Assembly: GCA_002415785.1 (NCBI GenBank)
Contig: DIAJ01000047.1
Span: 1 to 64,000 of the forward strand
Direction: 5' to 3'
DNA length: 64,000 bases
From: Flavobacteriales bacterium UBA5081
GTDB lineage: Bacteria; Bacteroidota; Bacteroidia; Flavobacteriales_E; Vicingaceae
Every line of letters begins with the position of its first letter. Within the stretch, counting starts at the first letter, position 1. Both the position numbers and the translations under genes were made by a program. Under the pieces are notes generated by a model. It saw only the letters and a program-made list of their open reading frames with translations. It was not told where the DNA came from and made no database searches. This document shows, in pieces, positions 35,126 through 43,351 of this stretch.

Positions 35126-36190
35126 CTAGGCAAAATAATTTAAAATTGAGTTTGGCTGATATTCATAATCATCCAAAACTTTATCACAAGATTTACTTAT
35201 TCTGTTTTTTATTGAATCATTGATGTCTGTCAATACATTATTTGTGTTTTCAACACTTACAATGCGTTTATAATGTATTTCATTTCTGATATGAAGCATT
35301 ACCATCAATAGTTTATCTGTAAAACTTCTAGGGATCTTACCTTTATTCGATTTATAAGCATCTAATAATAAAATTTTTATTAAATGAGAACTGATTGGAA
35401 TATCAAAATTTCTTTTCCATGTTTTTAAAGCAATATGAATTTTCTGCTGAACAGGACTTAATGTAATTCCTTTTAGGCTCGATATATCAGTCTTAGTGTA
35501 AGAATTTCTTTGAAACAACGAATCATTATTAACGAACAAATACCCTTTGGATTTATTTCCTTTACTTTGGCTTAACTTATAAGGAACAATATCAATTTTA
35601 TAATATTCTCCGTTTATTTCAAACAATAACCCTATAGATTTTTTTTGAGCTCTGATTTTGATTAAGTCAGGGTCATTAAATTTTTCTTCTATAAAATTGT
35701 ACAATTCATCATACATAACTGATGTAGAAGAAAAACTTTTTGGTGCAAATGGAATACTTATGTCAATGTCATAATCTTCTGCTAATGCTGTATTGTCCTC
35801 TGTAGAACCAATTCTTACAATATGACCGCCCAATTTATTTTGAAAATTTGAACTTATCAAACAAGTGATTTTCTTCGCTTTATTTGAAAGTTCTCTAAAA
35901 GACTGATCTAGTTTATTTAGTTTCATATTGTGAACTGCCATCCTTAATATTGAACTAGTATTAAGAGGTTCCTCCATAGAGTTTTTAGTGTCTTTTACTC
36001 CTCCAATAAAAGCCCCTGCCGTTCCACCAATTAGAGCTCCTTTACCTCCTGAAATTAGAAAATCTTTCCAGTCAAACTTAAAATTGGGATTATCATTGTT
36101 TTTTGTCAACTGATTAAATAGATTAAAAGTTAAAAATCCAATCGCACCAATTAATGCACCATTCCCTGCATATTTTATTGTTTTACTCAT
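35126..36190 (-). CDS. Membrane-anchored CD-NTase-like nucleotidyltransferase
   Basis: 354 residues. Two glycine-rich hydrophobic segments at the N-terminus (about 9-27 and 47-65, GALIGAIGF and GGKGALIGGTAGAFIGG) look like a glycine-zipper membrane hairpin. Then comes a polymerase-beta-type nucleotidyltransferase domain: helix N-terminal GS motif (Gly128-Ser129), DxD with Asp141 and Asp143, and third acid Asp200 in KIDIVPY. That triad is the one of SMODS/CD-NTase and OAS-like enzymes, so it should be active. It is the last gene of a four-gene - operon (5 bases after DUF6602) that also holds a second, soluble NTase. Membrane anchoring of a CD-NTase is unusual. Confidence 0.75.
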   Translation of the reverse strand: MSKTIKYAGNGALIGAIGFLTFNLFNQLTKNNDNPNFKFDWKDFLISGGKGALIGGTAGAFIGGVKDTKNSMEEPLNTSSILRMAVHNMKLNKLDQSFRELSNKAKKITCLISSNFQNKLGGHIVRIGSTEDNTALAEDYDIDISIPFAPKSFSSTSVMYDELYNFIEEKFNDPDLIKIRAQKKSIGLLFEINGEYYKIDIVPYKLSQSKGNKSKGYLFVNNDSLFQRNSYTKTDISSLKGITLSPVQQKIHIALKTWKRNFDIPISSHLIKILLLDAYKSNKGKIPRSFTDKLLMVMLHIRNEIHYKRIVSVENTNNVLTDINDSIKNRISKSCDKVLDDYEYQPNSILNYFA

Positions 36191-36195
36191 ATTTT

Positions 36196-37035
36196 CTATA
36201 ATTCTTCATCAATTTTAAAATTCACCTGATTAGCATATGCGTTGAAATCTATTGCTGCCACAGTACCAATACTTTGTTGCAAATATCTTGACAACTGCAA
36301 AAAGAAGGTAACTAATGAGTTTTCTCTTTCACTATATTTTATTTCATCGTACTCTCTTTCAATATAATATTTATGGATTCTTTTATTAAGATCCTTTATT
36401 GACTGATTTTCCTCTCCAAGATGATTTATGTAAAAACTACCAAACTCTACTGAGCACCCCATATCAATAGCTTTAAGTCCTTTCAATTTTTTAAAATGAT
36501 TCTCAAGAGTATCCCTCTTCTTGTAGGAATTAACACTTGTAAGAATTCCCCCAATAATTTTTGTTAATGGTCTTGCGTTTCTTGGTTCACCTCTGTCAAT
36601 TATCTTTGTAGATGTACGCATAAGTTTTCTAACACTTTCAATTTTTCTTCCTGCATATTCTATGTGTGAGATACTTTTTCCATCAACAACACAGCTTCCT
36701 TCTAAGTCGGGTTTAACTTCAAAAACAGCATAGACACCTTCAGCTGGTATATAATGAACTCCATTTTGGATAAAGACAAAGGGAGTATATTGCTGGTCAT
36801 ATATTACCAAGTCAATTTGATCACTTAACTGTCCTTCTGAATCGATAATGATAGCTTTGTCAATGTTATATCTGTTTGGCATGTATTTTCTTAACCACTC
36901 AATCCAAACATTTTCTAATGAGTCTCCTTTAGTACCAGGATGTAAAACATTATCCCTGTTTGTATTTAATTGTGCCTCCATTTGTTTTTGGAGACCGTTA
37001 AATAAAGATTGAATATTTATTGCGTTTTCCTTCAT
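36196..37035 (-). CDS. DUF6602 family protein, PD-(D/E)XK-like nuclease fold
   Basis: 279 residues. The N-terminal half has the restriction-endonuclease-like pattern Glu41 (GDSLENVW), Asp75 (SDQIDLVIYD) and Glu106-Val-Lys108 (VYAVFEVK), followed by a helical C-terminal half. This is the signature of DUF6602 proteins and of the PD-(D/E)XK superfamily; all presumed metal ligands are present. Within a CD-NTase/E2 operon it is a candidate effector or processing nuclease, but DNA or RNA cutting is not shown by sequence. Its start overlaps the E2-like gene's stop by 4 bases. Confidence 0.7.
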   Translation of the reverse strand: MKENAINIQSLFNGLQKQMEAQLNTNRDNVLHPGTKGDSLENVWIEWLRKYMPNRYNIDKAIIIDSEGQLSDQIDLVIYDQQYTPFVFIQNGVHYIPAEGVYAVFEVKPDLEGSCVVDGKSISHIEYAGRKIESVRKLMRTSTKIIDRGEPRNARPLTKIIGGILTSVNSYKKRDTLENHFKKLKGLKAIDMGCSVEFGSFYINHLGEENQSIKDLNKRIHKYYIEREYDEIKYSERENSLVTFFLQLSRYLQQSIGTVAAIDFNAYANQVNFKIDEEL

Positions 37036-37667
37036 AATTCTTTTTTTAATTGGTCTAATTTTTCAATAATGTAGTCTCTTCCAGACTTAATTATCGTATT
37101 CCACTTATCAAGATGACATCTTTTGAATTTTCGTCCACTACCACATTTGCATAGTTCATTCCTTCCTTGCCATTTTGAATATATTATTTCTTCTAATTCA
37201 CTAATTATTAACTTTCTATCAGTAGATTCTAAAGCTGATTCATAAAACTCCCATATACCACTATTCCCATGAGTATACTCACCATCTGGATAAGCTCCAT
37301 TTATTTCTCGGAATGTTTCTCTAGCTAGATGGGGCACTAATACTTTATCTAAAAAATACTTAAAATTAATACCATTATTTGCAATTGCTTTTTCTTCTGG
37401 TTCAACAGCCAAACAAAGTGTTAGATCTGGGTTCACATGTCTAAAATCTTTTCTAGGAATTTTTTCACTTGTCTCTATTACTTTTGGGAAACATTTAGGG
37501 TATGATTGGGGAAAACGAATAGATACTTCATACCTATCAAACTCACCCTTTTCTGAATGAATTAGTGGAATTTCTCCAACCACTCTTACATACCCTTTCT
37601 CTTCAACACGCTTCAGTAATGGGTATGACAAAATTGACTGGTCAATATCTTTAATTACTTTATACAT
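37032..37667 (-). CDS. E2-like (ubiquitin-conjugating fold) protein with C-terminal SEC-C motif
   Basis: 211 residues from the ATG at 37667, which overlaps the stop of the upstream NTase gene (TAATG); a TTG two codons earlier is less likely. The E2 fold is suggested by SIRFPQSYPKCFPKV, then FRHVNPDLTLCLA with a catalytic-type Cys85 after a His-x-Asn motif, as in E2 enzymes. The C-terminus has a zinc-binding SEC-C motif (Cys173, Cys175, Cys184, His185; CKCGSGRKFKRCH). No E1 or JAB protease gene is present, as in the 'short' E2-only CBASS type. In that setting E2 modifies or polymerises the CD-NTase; that role here is inferred. Confidence 0.75.
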   Translation of the reverse strand: MYKVIKDIDQSILSYPLLKRVEEKGYVRVVGEIPLIHSEKGEFDRYEVSIRFPQSYPKCFPKVIETSEKIPRKDFRHVNPDLTLCLAVEPEEKAIANNGINFKYFLDKVLVPHLARETFREINGAYPDGEYTHGNSGIWEFYESALESTDRKLIISELEEIIYSKWQGRNELCKCGSGRKFKRCHLDKWNTIIKSGRDYIIEKLDQLKKEL

Positions 37668-38626
37668 TAGCAATCACACCAAGGTTTTTGAATTACACCT
37701 GATCTAGCAATATCTAATGCAGCAGCTTTTTTATCTTCATCATCATTAGTGTCAAACTCATCATTTACAGCAAAGTATACTTTTAGATTATTAGCATCAG
37801 CTTCTATCTGATCTAGCATCAGCTTCATATCGAATGAAAAGTTGTTTTTCTCTGAATCAGTCATTGTATCAGATACGACATTATTCGAGTTTGCAGGATC
37901 TTCAAGCCGAATAGTCTTAATATTGTCACGGATATACTCCATAACCATTTTAAGTTTGCCCCATTGACCAGTCGGAATATCTGAACAATTATCAAATGCT
38001 CTAATGGTAATTAATTCGACTAAAAAAGATTTAACTCTATCCTTACTTTTATTGACTTTCCATATTTTGAGCAAGCGAATGACATTTCGTTCATCACTCT
38101 TACATTTAATTAAATCAATGTGTTTTTGAATGTTAGTTTGAGTTGAACTAGCTTCTTGAAGGAGTTTTGGTCTTACATAAAGATTTAGTCTATTTGTTTC
38201 AAGATAATCACCTTTAATTAACTCCCTTCCAGGAACAACGTCCATTTGAATCTCCTCTCCATCAACAACAAATGTAATTCCAGTTGAGACTCTTTGTTTT
38301 CTGGTTTTATATTTTACTAAATCATCATCTTCATATTCGTCATTGAAATAATTAAATACAGCATCAGCCATATCTTCCAATTTATCAAATGAATTACGCT
38401 TGAATGGTTGACATATATCAAGGTCATACTTGATATTGATAGCATCATGTTTTGCATACGAACCTGAGTTGATTGCTCTTGTTGCAATTTCGTCTTTAAA
38501 TTTCTCAGCAAGAGCATTTTTTACTTCATCTCTTTTCATTTTGTACTTAGACAACAAATCATCAACATGACTCATTTTATGACTTGTTAATACATCTACT
38601 AAATGTTTATTCTTATTTAAACTCAT
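37667..38626 (-). CDS. SMODS/CD-NTase nucleotidyltransferase (soluble)
   Basis: 319 residues. Polymerase-beta-type NTase with GS (Gly55-Ser56 in NSGSYAKHDA), DLD (Asp68, Asp70) and third acid Asp129 in EIQMDVVPG, then a helical OAS-C-like domain. This matches the CD-NTases that make cyclic oligonucleotides in CBASS immunity. The tail is acidic and flexible (DEFDTNDDEDKK) and ends in KPWCDC, the sort of exposed terminus on which an E2 could act. It is the first gene of the operon, transcribed away from the sigma-like gene. The product nucleotide cannot be predicted. Confidence 0.82.
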   Translation of the reverse strand: MSLNKNKHLVDVLTSHKMSHVDDLLSKYKMKRDEVKNALAEKFKDEIATRAINSGSYAKHDAINIKYDLDICQPFKRNSFDKLEDMADAVFNYFNDEYEDDDLVKYKTRKQRVSTGITFVVDGEEIQMDVVPGRELIKGDYLETNRLNLYVRPKLLQEASSTQTNIQKHIDLIKCKSDERNVIRLLKIWKVNKSKDRVKSFLVELITIRAFDNCSDIPTGQWGKLKMVMEYIRDNIKTIRLEDPANSNNVVSDTMTDSEKNNFSFDMKLMLDQIEADANNLKVYFAVNDEFDTNDDEDKKAAALDIARSGVIQKPWCDC

Positions 38627-38870
38627 AATTTGTTCTTTATTTTTTTAATATTGAGGTCTACTCTGACTTCAATAAGTTTGTATTATATGTAATAAGAACA
38701 TAATCTATTTACGTTCTTGAATTTTCTTTATTTTTATTCAAAAAACTTGATTTTTTAACTGCTATTAATTGTCATAATTCATAGATTTGTAGTGTTATAG
38801 ATAAGTTCTCACCCTAACTACTAAAAGCGTGACTCACGGATTTGGTAGTTCTACTGAAACCACCAAACCA
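38627..38870. promoter_or_regulatory. Divergent control region of the CD-NTase and sigma/ImmA operons
   Basis: The region between the two ATGs is AT-rich. On +, TAGATTTG (38782-38789) is a good -7 box, but no matching -33 TTTG lies at the right distance. AAGAAC (38694-38699) and GTTCTT (38713-38718) form a perfect 6-bp inverted repeat with a 13-base spacer between the two start sites, a candidate operator. I see no standard TAnnTTTG promoter reading toward the CD-NTase genes, which would fit control by the special sigma factor encoded on the other side (inference). Confidence 0.4.
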
Positions 38871-39536
38871 ATGGAAACAGCAGAAGAAATAAAAACGGCT
38901 TGTAGCCTAGACTTATTTGAATACATTAGTTGGAAGACTGATTATCCAGATGAGGCTGCGAGTGCATTTAAGGAATTTTCTTTTCGGTTTGAGCGAGATG
39001 TATTAAGAATGTCTGAAATCGCTTGTTCTAAATGGGGTTATGATGAAACTGTAGCATTTGATATCTCAAACTGTGTTTTTCAAAGAGTGTGGAAATATCC
39101 AAGCTATAATCAGGAGAAATCTAAAAGTAAAGACATTAACAAAGGGGTTAAGCTTTGGTTACACAAAATAGTTTATACTCAATTAGCGAATTATAAAAAC
39201 AATGGTTTTTGTTATGAAGCTGATAAAGAAACTGATTTAACTTTAATAGAAACAATTGAAGATTTTGTAGGAGGTTTTGGTGTTCCTGATGAAAAAAGGA
39301 GAATCATTTTGAAAACTATGAAAGTTGTGGATGAAGCTCTTTTACACCTAACTCACAAACATAAAATTATCTATTTGACTTATAAACTTTACTGTCCTGA
39401 TGACAAGACCTATATTCCAAGAGCAATTAGTAAAAAATTACAGGATGAGCTTGGATTGGCACAGGGAAGTATCAGGAAATATAAAGAAGAAGCAAATAAA
39501 ATTGTAGAAACTTATTTAACTAGAATCAATGGCTAA
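38829..39536 (+). CDS. Sigma-70-like (ECF-type) RNA polymerase sigma factor
   Basis: 235 residues if started at the GTG 38829; the ATG at 38871 (METAEEIK) gives 221 and is perhaps the real start. Residues about 60-125 resemble sigma region 2 (DISNCVFQRVWKYP...KGVKLWLHKIVYTQLANYK), and about 165-225 resemble region 4 with a helix-turn-helix (PRAISKKLQDELGLAQGSIRKYKEEA). It is diverged, so a specialised transcription factor of sigma type is the best reading. It is first of three overlapping genes ending with an ImmA/IrrE peptidase and is transcribed away from the CD-NTase operon. Confidence 0.6.
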   Translation: MTHGFGSSTETTKPMETAEEIKTACSLDLFEYISWKTDYPDEAASAFKEFSFRFERDVLRMSEIACSKWGYDETVAFDISNCVFQRVWKYPSYNQEKSKSKDINKGVKLWLHKIVYTQLANYKNNGFCYEADKETDLTLIETIEDFVGGFGVPDEKRRIILKTMKVVDEALLHLTHKHKIIYLTYKLYCPDDKTYIPRAISKKLQDELGLAQGSIRKYKEEANKIVETYLTRING

Positions 39537-39867
39537 AAAACACAAATTAGGAGGTTTGGTTAATGAAAGTAATCTAAACCATTGGTTAAGCTCTTCAGGA
39601 TATTTATATCCTAGAAACGAAACAGAATTGGCTCTATTTGAAAAAGCGTATGTTGAATATGATTTTAAACTGGAGAACAAGTCTATAGATATTGATAGCA
39701 TCATTAATGGGACTTTAAAATGCCAAACGAAAGAAATTTCTCTTTTTGACCCTGAAGAAGAAAAGGATATACAAGAATTAAAAATGGCTGCAAGAAAGGG
39801 CATCCAATCAATTCCTAAAGACATTTTGGATAAAATGAAGAATAAGCACAAAAATGGAGATAAGTAA
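39529..39867 (+). CDS. Small protein between sigma-like and ImmA genes, unknown (possible inhibitor)
   Basis: 112 residues, soluble, strongly charged (basic ends, acidic centre DPEEEKDIQE), no recognisable domain and no membrane segment. Its start overlaps the sigma-like gene's end by 8 bases, and its end overlaps the peptidase start by 14 bases, so all three are made together. By position it could be the inhibitor or cleavage target linking peptidase to sigma factor, in the way ImmA/IrrE peptidases act on partner regulators. This is inference from gene order. Confidence 0.6.
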   Translation: MAKKHKLGGLVNESNLNHWLSSSGYLYPRNETELALFEKAYVEYDFKLENKSIDIDSIINGTLKCQTKEISLFDPEEEKDIQELKMAARKGIQSIPKDILDKMKNKHKNGDK

Positions 39868-40645
39868 TACCTCAAAAACTTTTATTAAAGATTTAGCTGA
39901 GTTTATTGCTTTAGAGTATGACGAAATCATAACACCATTAGAAAGAATAATTGAATCAGAGGATGTTGCCGTTTTTTATGACGATTATGGAAATGCTTTT
40001 GATGGAATAATAGTGTATGATTCTGAATTTTACATTCATATTAACACAAAAAGAGGAAACAGAATTGAAACGCCTAGAGGCAGATTTACGCTTGCGCATG
40101 AATTAGGACATTACTTTATAGATAATCATAGAAATGGGCTGCAAAAAGGTTTATTAGAGCCTCATCCGTCTAAAAATAATGAGGCAAAGCATCAAAAAAT
40201 AGAGCGTGAAGCTGATTATTTTGCTTCTTGTTTATTAATGCCAGAAAAGCGATTTTCTAAAGATTGTTATAGACGCAAGTTTCAATTTTCAATTATTGAA
40301 GAATTGGCAAAAAAGTATCACGTAAGTTTAACGGCTTGTGCTATTCGTTTTGCTGATATTGGAAATCACCCTATTATGATTGTGTATTGTGAGAGTAATC
40401 AAGTTAAGTGGAACTGGAGTAGTATTGATTTTCCGTTTAAGTATCTTGCCGGAAAGAATAATAAAATACCAGAAGACACATTAGTTGGGGAATACTTTAA
40501 TACAGGGAAAGGTGAAAGAAAAACGGAACAGTTATGGGCTGGTGACTGGTTTAATTGCTTCAGTCATGAAGATGAAGACAGACAAATTTATGAGCACTTT
40601 ATACCGTACAAGAATAAAGCGCTTTGTGTAATTTGGGAGGATTAA
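39854..40645 (+). CDS. ImmA/IrrE-family zinc metallopeptidase
   Basis: 263 residues. The zinc motif HELGH (His82-Glu83, His86) lies in RGRFTLAHELGHYFIDNH, and the downstream ligand region is EREADYFASCLLMP (Glu119), both hallmarks of COG2856. Peptidases of this family cut a partner repressor or regulator to switch on phage, ICE or defence genes (ImmA, IrrE, CapP). It is the third gene after the sigma-like and 112-residue genes. Its presence next to a CD-NTase operon suggests control of that operon by regulated proteolysis. Confidence 0.85.
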   Translation: MEISNTSKTFIKDLAEFIALEYDEIITPLERIIESEDVAVFYDDYGNAFDGIIVYDSEFYIHINTKRGNRIETPRGRFTLAHELGHYFIDNHRNGLQKGLLEPHPSKNNEAKHQKIEREADYFASCLLMPEKRFSKDCYRRKFQFSIIEELAKKYHVSLTACAIRFADIGNHPIMIVYCESNQVKWNWSSIDFPFKYLAGKNNKIPEDTLVGEYFNTGKGERKTEQLWAGDWFNCFSHEDEDRQIYEHFIPYKNKALCVIWED

Positions 40646-40897
40646 CCTAACAATTTTGACTGTCATTTCGGTTCCCACAAATACAAAAACCTAAGCTGCA
40701 TTATAACGCAGTTTAGCCAAACAGTTTAGAATACAAGATGATTTATAACCAAAATTGTTTTGCTATTTTTAGAGTTTCAAGAACATCTATCTAACCAGAA
40801 TATGTCGTAGGCTTTTGAAAAGTTTTTTATAAGGACAAACCCAATAGTGTATAATCCCAATATATAAAAGCATATTTTACCAATATAAACTTCTAGA

Positions 40898-42370
40898 CTA
40901 CTCCACCTTCAAATACCCCTCCAATCCTTGCAGTCCACCTTCTCGGCCAAAGCCGCTTTCTTTATAGCCACCAAAGGGAGAAGTAGGATCGAATTTGTTG
41001 AAGGTATTGGCCCAAACCACACCGGCTTTGAGTTGGACACTTAAGTTAAAGGCTTTGGAACCTTTGTCGGTCCACACCCCGGCAGATAATCCATAAGGGG
41101 TGTTGTTGGCTTTTTCGATGGCTTCATCTACCGTTCGGAAGGTTTGAATGGCGAGCACCGGTCCGAAAATTTCTTCCTGTGCCAATCGACTGGATTGGGC
41201 TACATCAAAAAATAAAGTTGGATGGCAGTAATAGCCTTTTTTGGGCAGCTTGCTCTTCACTTGAAAAGACTCCAAGCCTTCTTTTTCGCCGATTTTCAAA
41301 TAGGCTTCAATGGTTTCCAATTGCTTTTTGGAGTTTATCGCTCCAACATCGGTATTTTTATCCAAAGGATCACCGACAATCAGTGTTTCCAAGCGAGCTT
41401 TGAGTTTGCGCTCCACTTCTTCTTTGATGGACTCTTGCACAAACAAGCGAGAACCGGCACAACAAACATGCCCTTGGTTGAAGAAAATACCGTTGATTAC
41501 GCCTTCTACCGCTTGGTCGATAGCCGCATCTTCGAAAATAATGTTAGCTGATTTACCACCCAATTCCAAAGTGGCTTTTTTCTTGGTTCCGGCAATGGCT
41601 TTTTGAATGATCTTGCCCACTTCCGTAGAACCGGTAAAGGCAATTTTATCGATGTCGGGATGCTCCACCAAGGCAGCTCCGGTTTGTCCGGCTCCTGTAA
41701 TTATGTTCACTACGCCATCAGGCAATCCGGCATCTTGAATTAATTCAGCTAACTTCATCGCAGTAAGCGGCGTTGTTTCTGCGGGTTTTAAGACCACCGT
41801 ATTCCCACAAGCCAATGCCGGCGCAATTTTCCAAGCCGCCATTAAAAGTGGAAAGTTCCAAGGAATAATTTGTCCTGCTACACCCAAAGGTTCCACTTTT
41901 CGGTGCGGGAAGGCGTATTCTAATTTATCAGCCCATCCGGCATAATAAAAAAAGTGCGCTGCTGCCAAAGGAATGTCTATATCACGCGCTTCTTTAATGG
42001 GCTTCCCACCGTCCATGCTTTCAATTACGGCAAATTCTCTTGCTCTTTCTTGAATTAATCTGGCAATTCTAAAAATGTATTTCGCTCTTTCTTTTGCCGG
42101 CAGTTTCGACCATTTAGGAAAAGCCTTTCGGGCAGCACTCACCGCCGCATCTACATCACTTCCGTTGGCTTCTGCCACTTTTGAAATCACTTCTTCATTG
42201 GAAGGGTTAATCGTTTCAAAGTATTTTTTCGACTTTGGTTGAACGAATTTACTGCCAATAAACAAGTCGTATTTATCTTTTATCTCAACGTGCTCGCTAC
42301 TTTCTGGTGCAGCAGCATATTGCCAATCGGTGTCAAATTTTAAAGAGAAGGAATTTATCTTTTTTGTCAT
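40898..42370 (-). CDS. NAD-dependent aldehyde dehydrogenase
   Basis: 490 residues, full length. Cofactor and catalytic motifs present: PWNFPLLMAAWKIAPAL, FTGSTEVGK, ELGGK with Glu269, and QGHVCCAGSR with catalytic Cys303/304. It lies 3 bases downstream of deoC on -, so it likely oxidises the acetaldehyde released by deoxyribose-phosphate aldolase. Its likely non-catalytic partner lies at 30277-31161 beyond the accessory island. Confidence 0.92.
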   Translation of the reverse strand: MTKKINSFSLKFDTDWQYAAAPESSEHVEIKDKYDLFIGSKFVQPKSKKYFETINPSNEEVISKVAEANGSDVDAAVSAARKAFPKWSKLPAKERAKYIFRIARLIQERAREFAVIESMDGGKPIKEARDIDIPLAAAHFFYYAGWADKLEYAFPHRKVEPLGVAGQIIPWNFPLLMAAWKIAPALACGNTVVLKPAETTPLTAMKLAELIQDAGLPDGVVNIITGAGQTGAALVEHPDIDKIAFTGSTEVGKIIQKAIAGTKKKATLELGGKSANIIFEDAAIDQAVEGVINGIFFNQGHVCCAGSRLFVQESIKEEVERKLKARLETLIVGDPLDKNTDVGAINSKKQLETIEAYLKIGEKEGLESFQVKSKLPKKGYYCHPTLFFDVAQSSRLAQEEIFGPVLAIQTFRTVDEAIEKANNTPYGLSAGVWTDKGSKAFNLSVQLKAGVVWANTFNKFDPTSPFGGYKESGFGREGGLQGLEGYLKVE

Positions 42371-42373
42371 CGC

Positions 42374-43276
42374 TTAATCTTTTGAAAAATAATCTGCGCT
42401 TTGATATGCGCCACTTTCTTGTTTCGCCAACTGCATTAATACATCGTTTGCCAGGCGGCTGGCACCAAAGCGAAACCACTCATTGCTCATCCATGCTTGG
42501 CCGAGCGTTTCGCGCAACATCACCAAATACTGCAAAGCCGTTTTGGCATCTGAAATGCCACCTGCGGGCTTCATGCCCACCATTTTTCCTGTGGTGTAAT
42601 AATGATCACGAATGGCTTCTAACATTAACAAAGTAATGGGCATTGTTGCTGCCGGGGAAATCTTCCCAGTGGAAGTCTTAATAAAGTCAGCTCCTGCATG
42701 AATGGCCAAATCACTGGCTCTTCTCACTTGATCCGGAGTACCTAACTCACCGGTTTCTAAAATCACTTTTAGTCTGGCATTTCCACAAGCTTCTTTAACC
42801 TTCGCAATTTCATCAAACACAAAATCATATTCTCCTTGATGAAATTTTCCTCGAGAAATTACCATATCAATTTCATCAGCTCCAGCATCTACTGCCATTT
42901 TTGTATCCGCTAACTTTACATCCAAATTGCTCATTCCCGAAGGAAAGGCTGTAGCCACAGAAGCTACCTTTACGCCGGAATCACCCAAAGCTTTTTTTGC
43001 AATAGCCACCATATTCGGATACACACAAACCGCCGCCACATTCGGCACATCCATACTCTCATGTAAATGCGAAGCTTTGTAACACAACTGCTTAACTTTC
43101 CCCTCAGTATCCTTTCCCTCCAAAGTCGTCAGGTCAATCATATTTAAAGCCAACTTTAAGCCTTCAATTTTAGCCTCTTTCTTTATGCTTCTTGTCTTAA
43201 ATTTATTCGCCCGCTCAATTAAACCCAATTGATCAATGCTTGGCGAACGACTAATATCGTATTTCAAACTACTCAA
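42374..43276 (-). CDS. deoC: Deoxyribose-phosphate aldolase
   Basis: 300 residues. TIM-barrel class I aldolase with VCVYPNMV, KVILETGELG and the Schiff-base lysine Lys200 in GADFIKTSTGK. It splits 2-deoxyribose-5-phosphate to glyceraldehyde-3-phosphate and acetaldehyde. The start is a TTG at 43276; no in-frame ATG exists before residue 46, and an in-frame stop lies upstream. It is longer at the N-terminus than the E. coli enzyme (259), as usual for the Bacteroidota/animal type. In operon with the aldehyde dehydrogenase. Confidence 0.92.
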   Translation of the reverse strand: MSSLKYDISRSPSIDQLGLIERANKFKTRSIKKEAKIEGLKLALNMIDLTTLEGKDTEGKVKQLCYKASHLHESMDVPNVAAVCVYPNMVAIAKKALGDSGVKVASVATAFPSGMSNLDVKLADTKMAVDAGADEIDMVISRGKFHQGEYDFVFDEIAKVKEACGNARLKVILETGELGTPDQVRRASDLAIHAGADFIKTSTGKISPAATMPITLLMLEAIRDHYYTTGKMVGMKPAGGISDAKTALQYLVMLRETLGQAWMSNEWFRFGASRLANDVLMQLAKQESGAYQSADYFSKD

Positions 43277-43351
43277 ATTCTTAGTTTTTATTATGGTTCA
43301 AAGATAAGGCTTCTGATAAATTTTTAAGAAATAATGAAAGCAAATAAAATA

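Larger units (their letters stand above)
31168..40897. mobile_element. Probable accessory (defence) island between two aldehyde dehydrogenase genes
   Basis: Genes on both sides (half ALDH on the left; ALDH and deoC on the right; sulfate genes beyond) are metabolic, on the same strand and would fit together if closed up. The 9.7 kb between holds only accessory genes: patatin-lipoprotein-helical operon, a membrane protein, a CD-NTase/E2/DUF6602 operon and a sigma-like/ImmA operon. I see no integrase, transposase or clear direct repeats at the borders, so the limits are approximate and the insertion is inferred from context. Confidence 0.5.
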
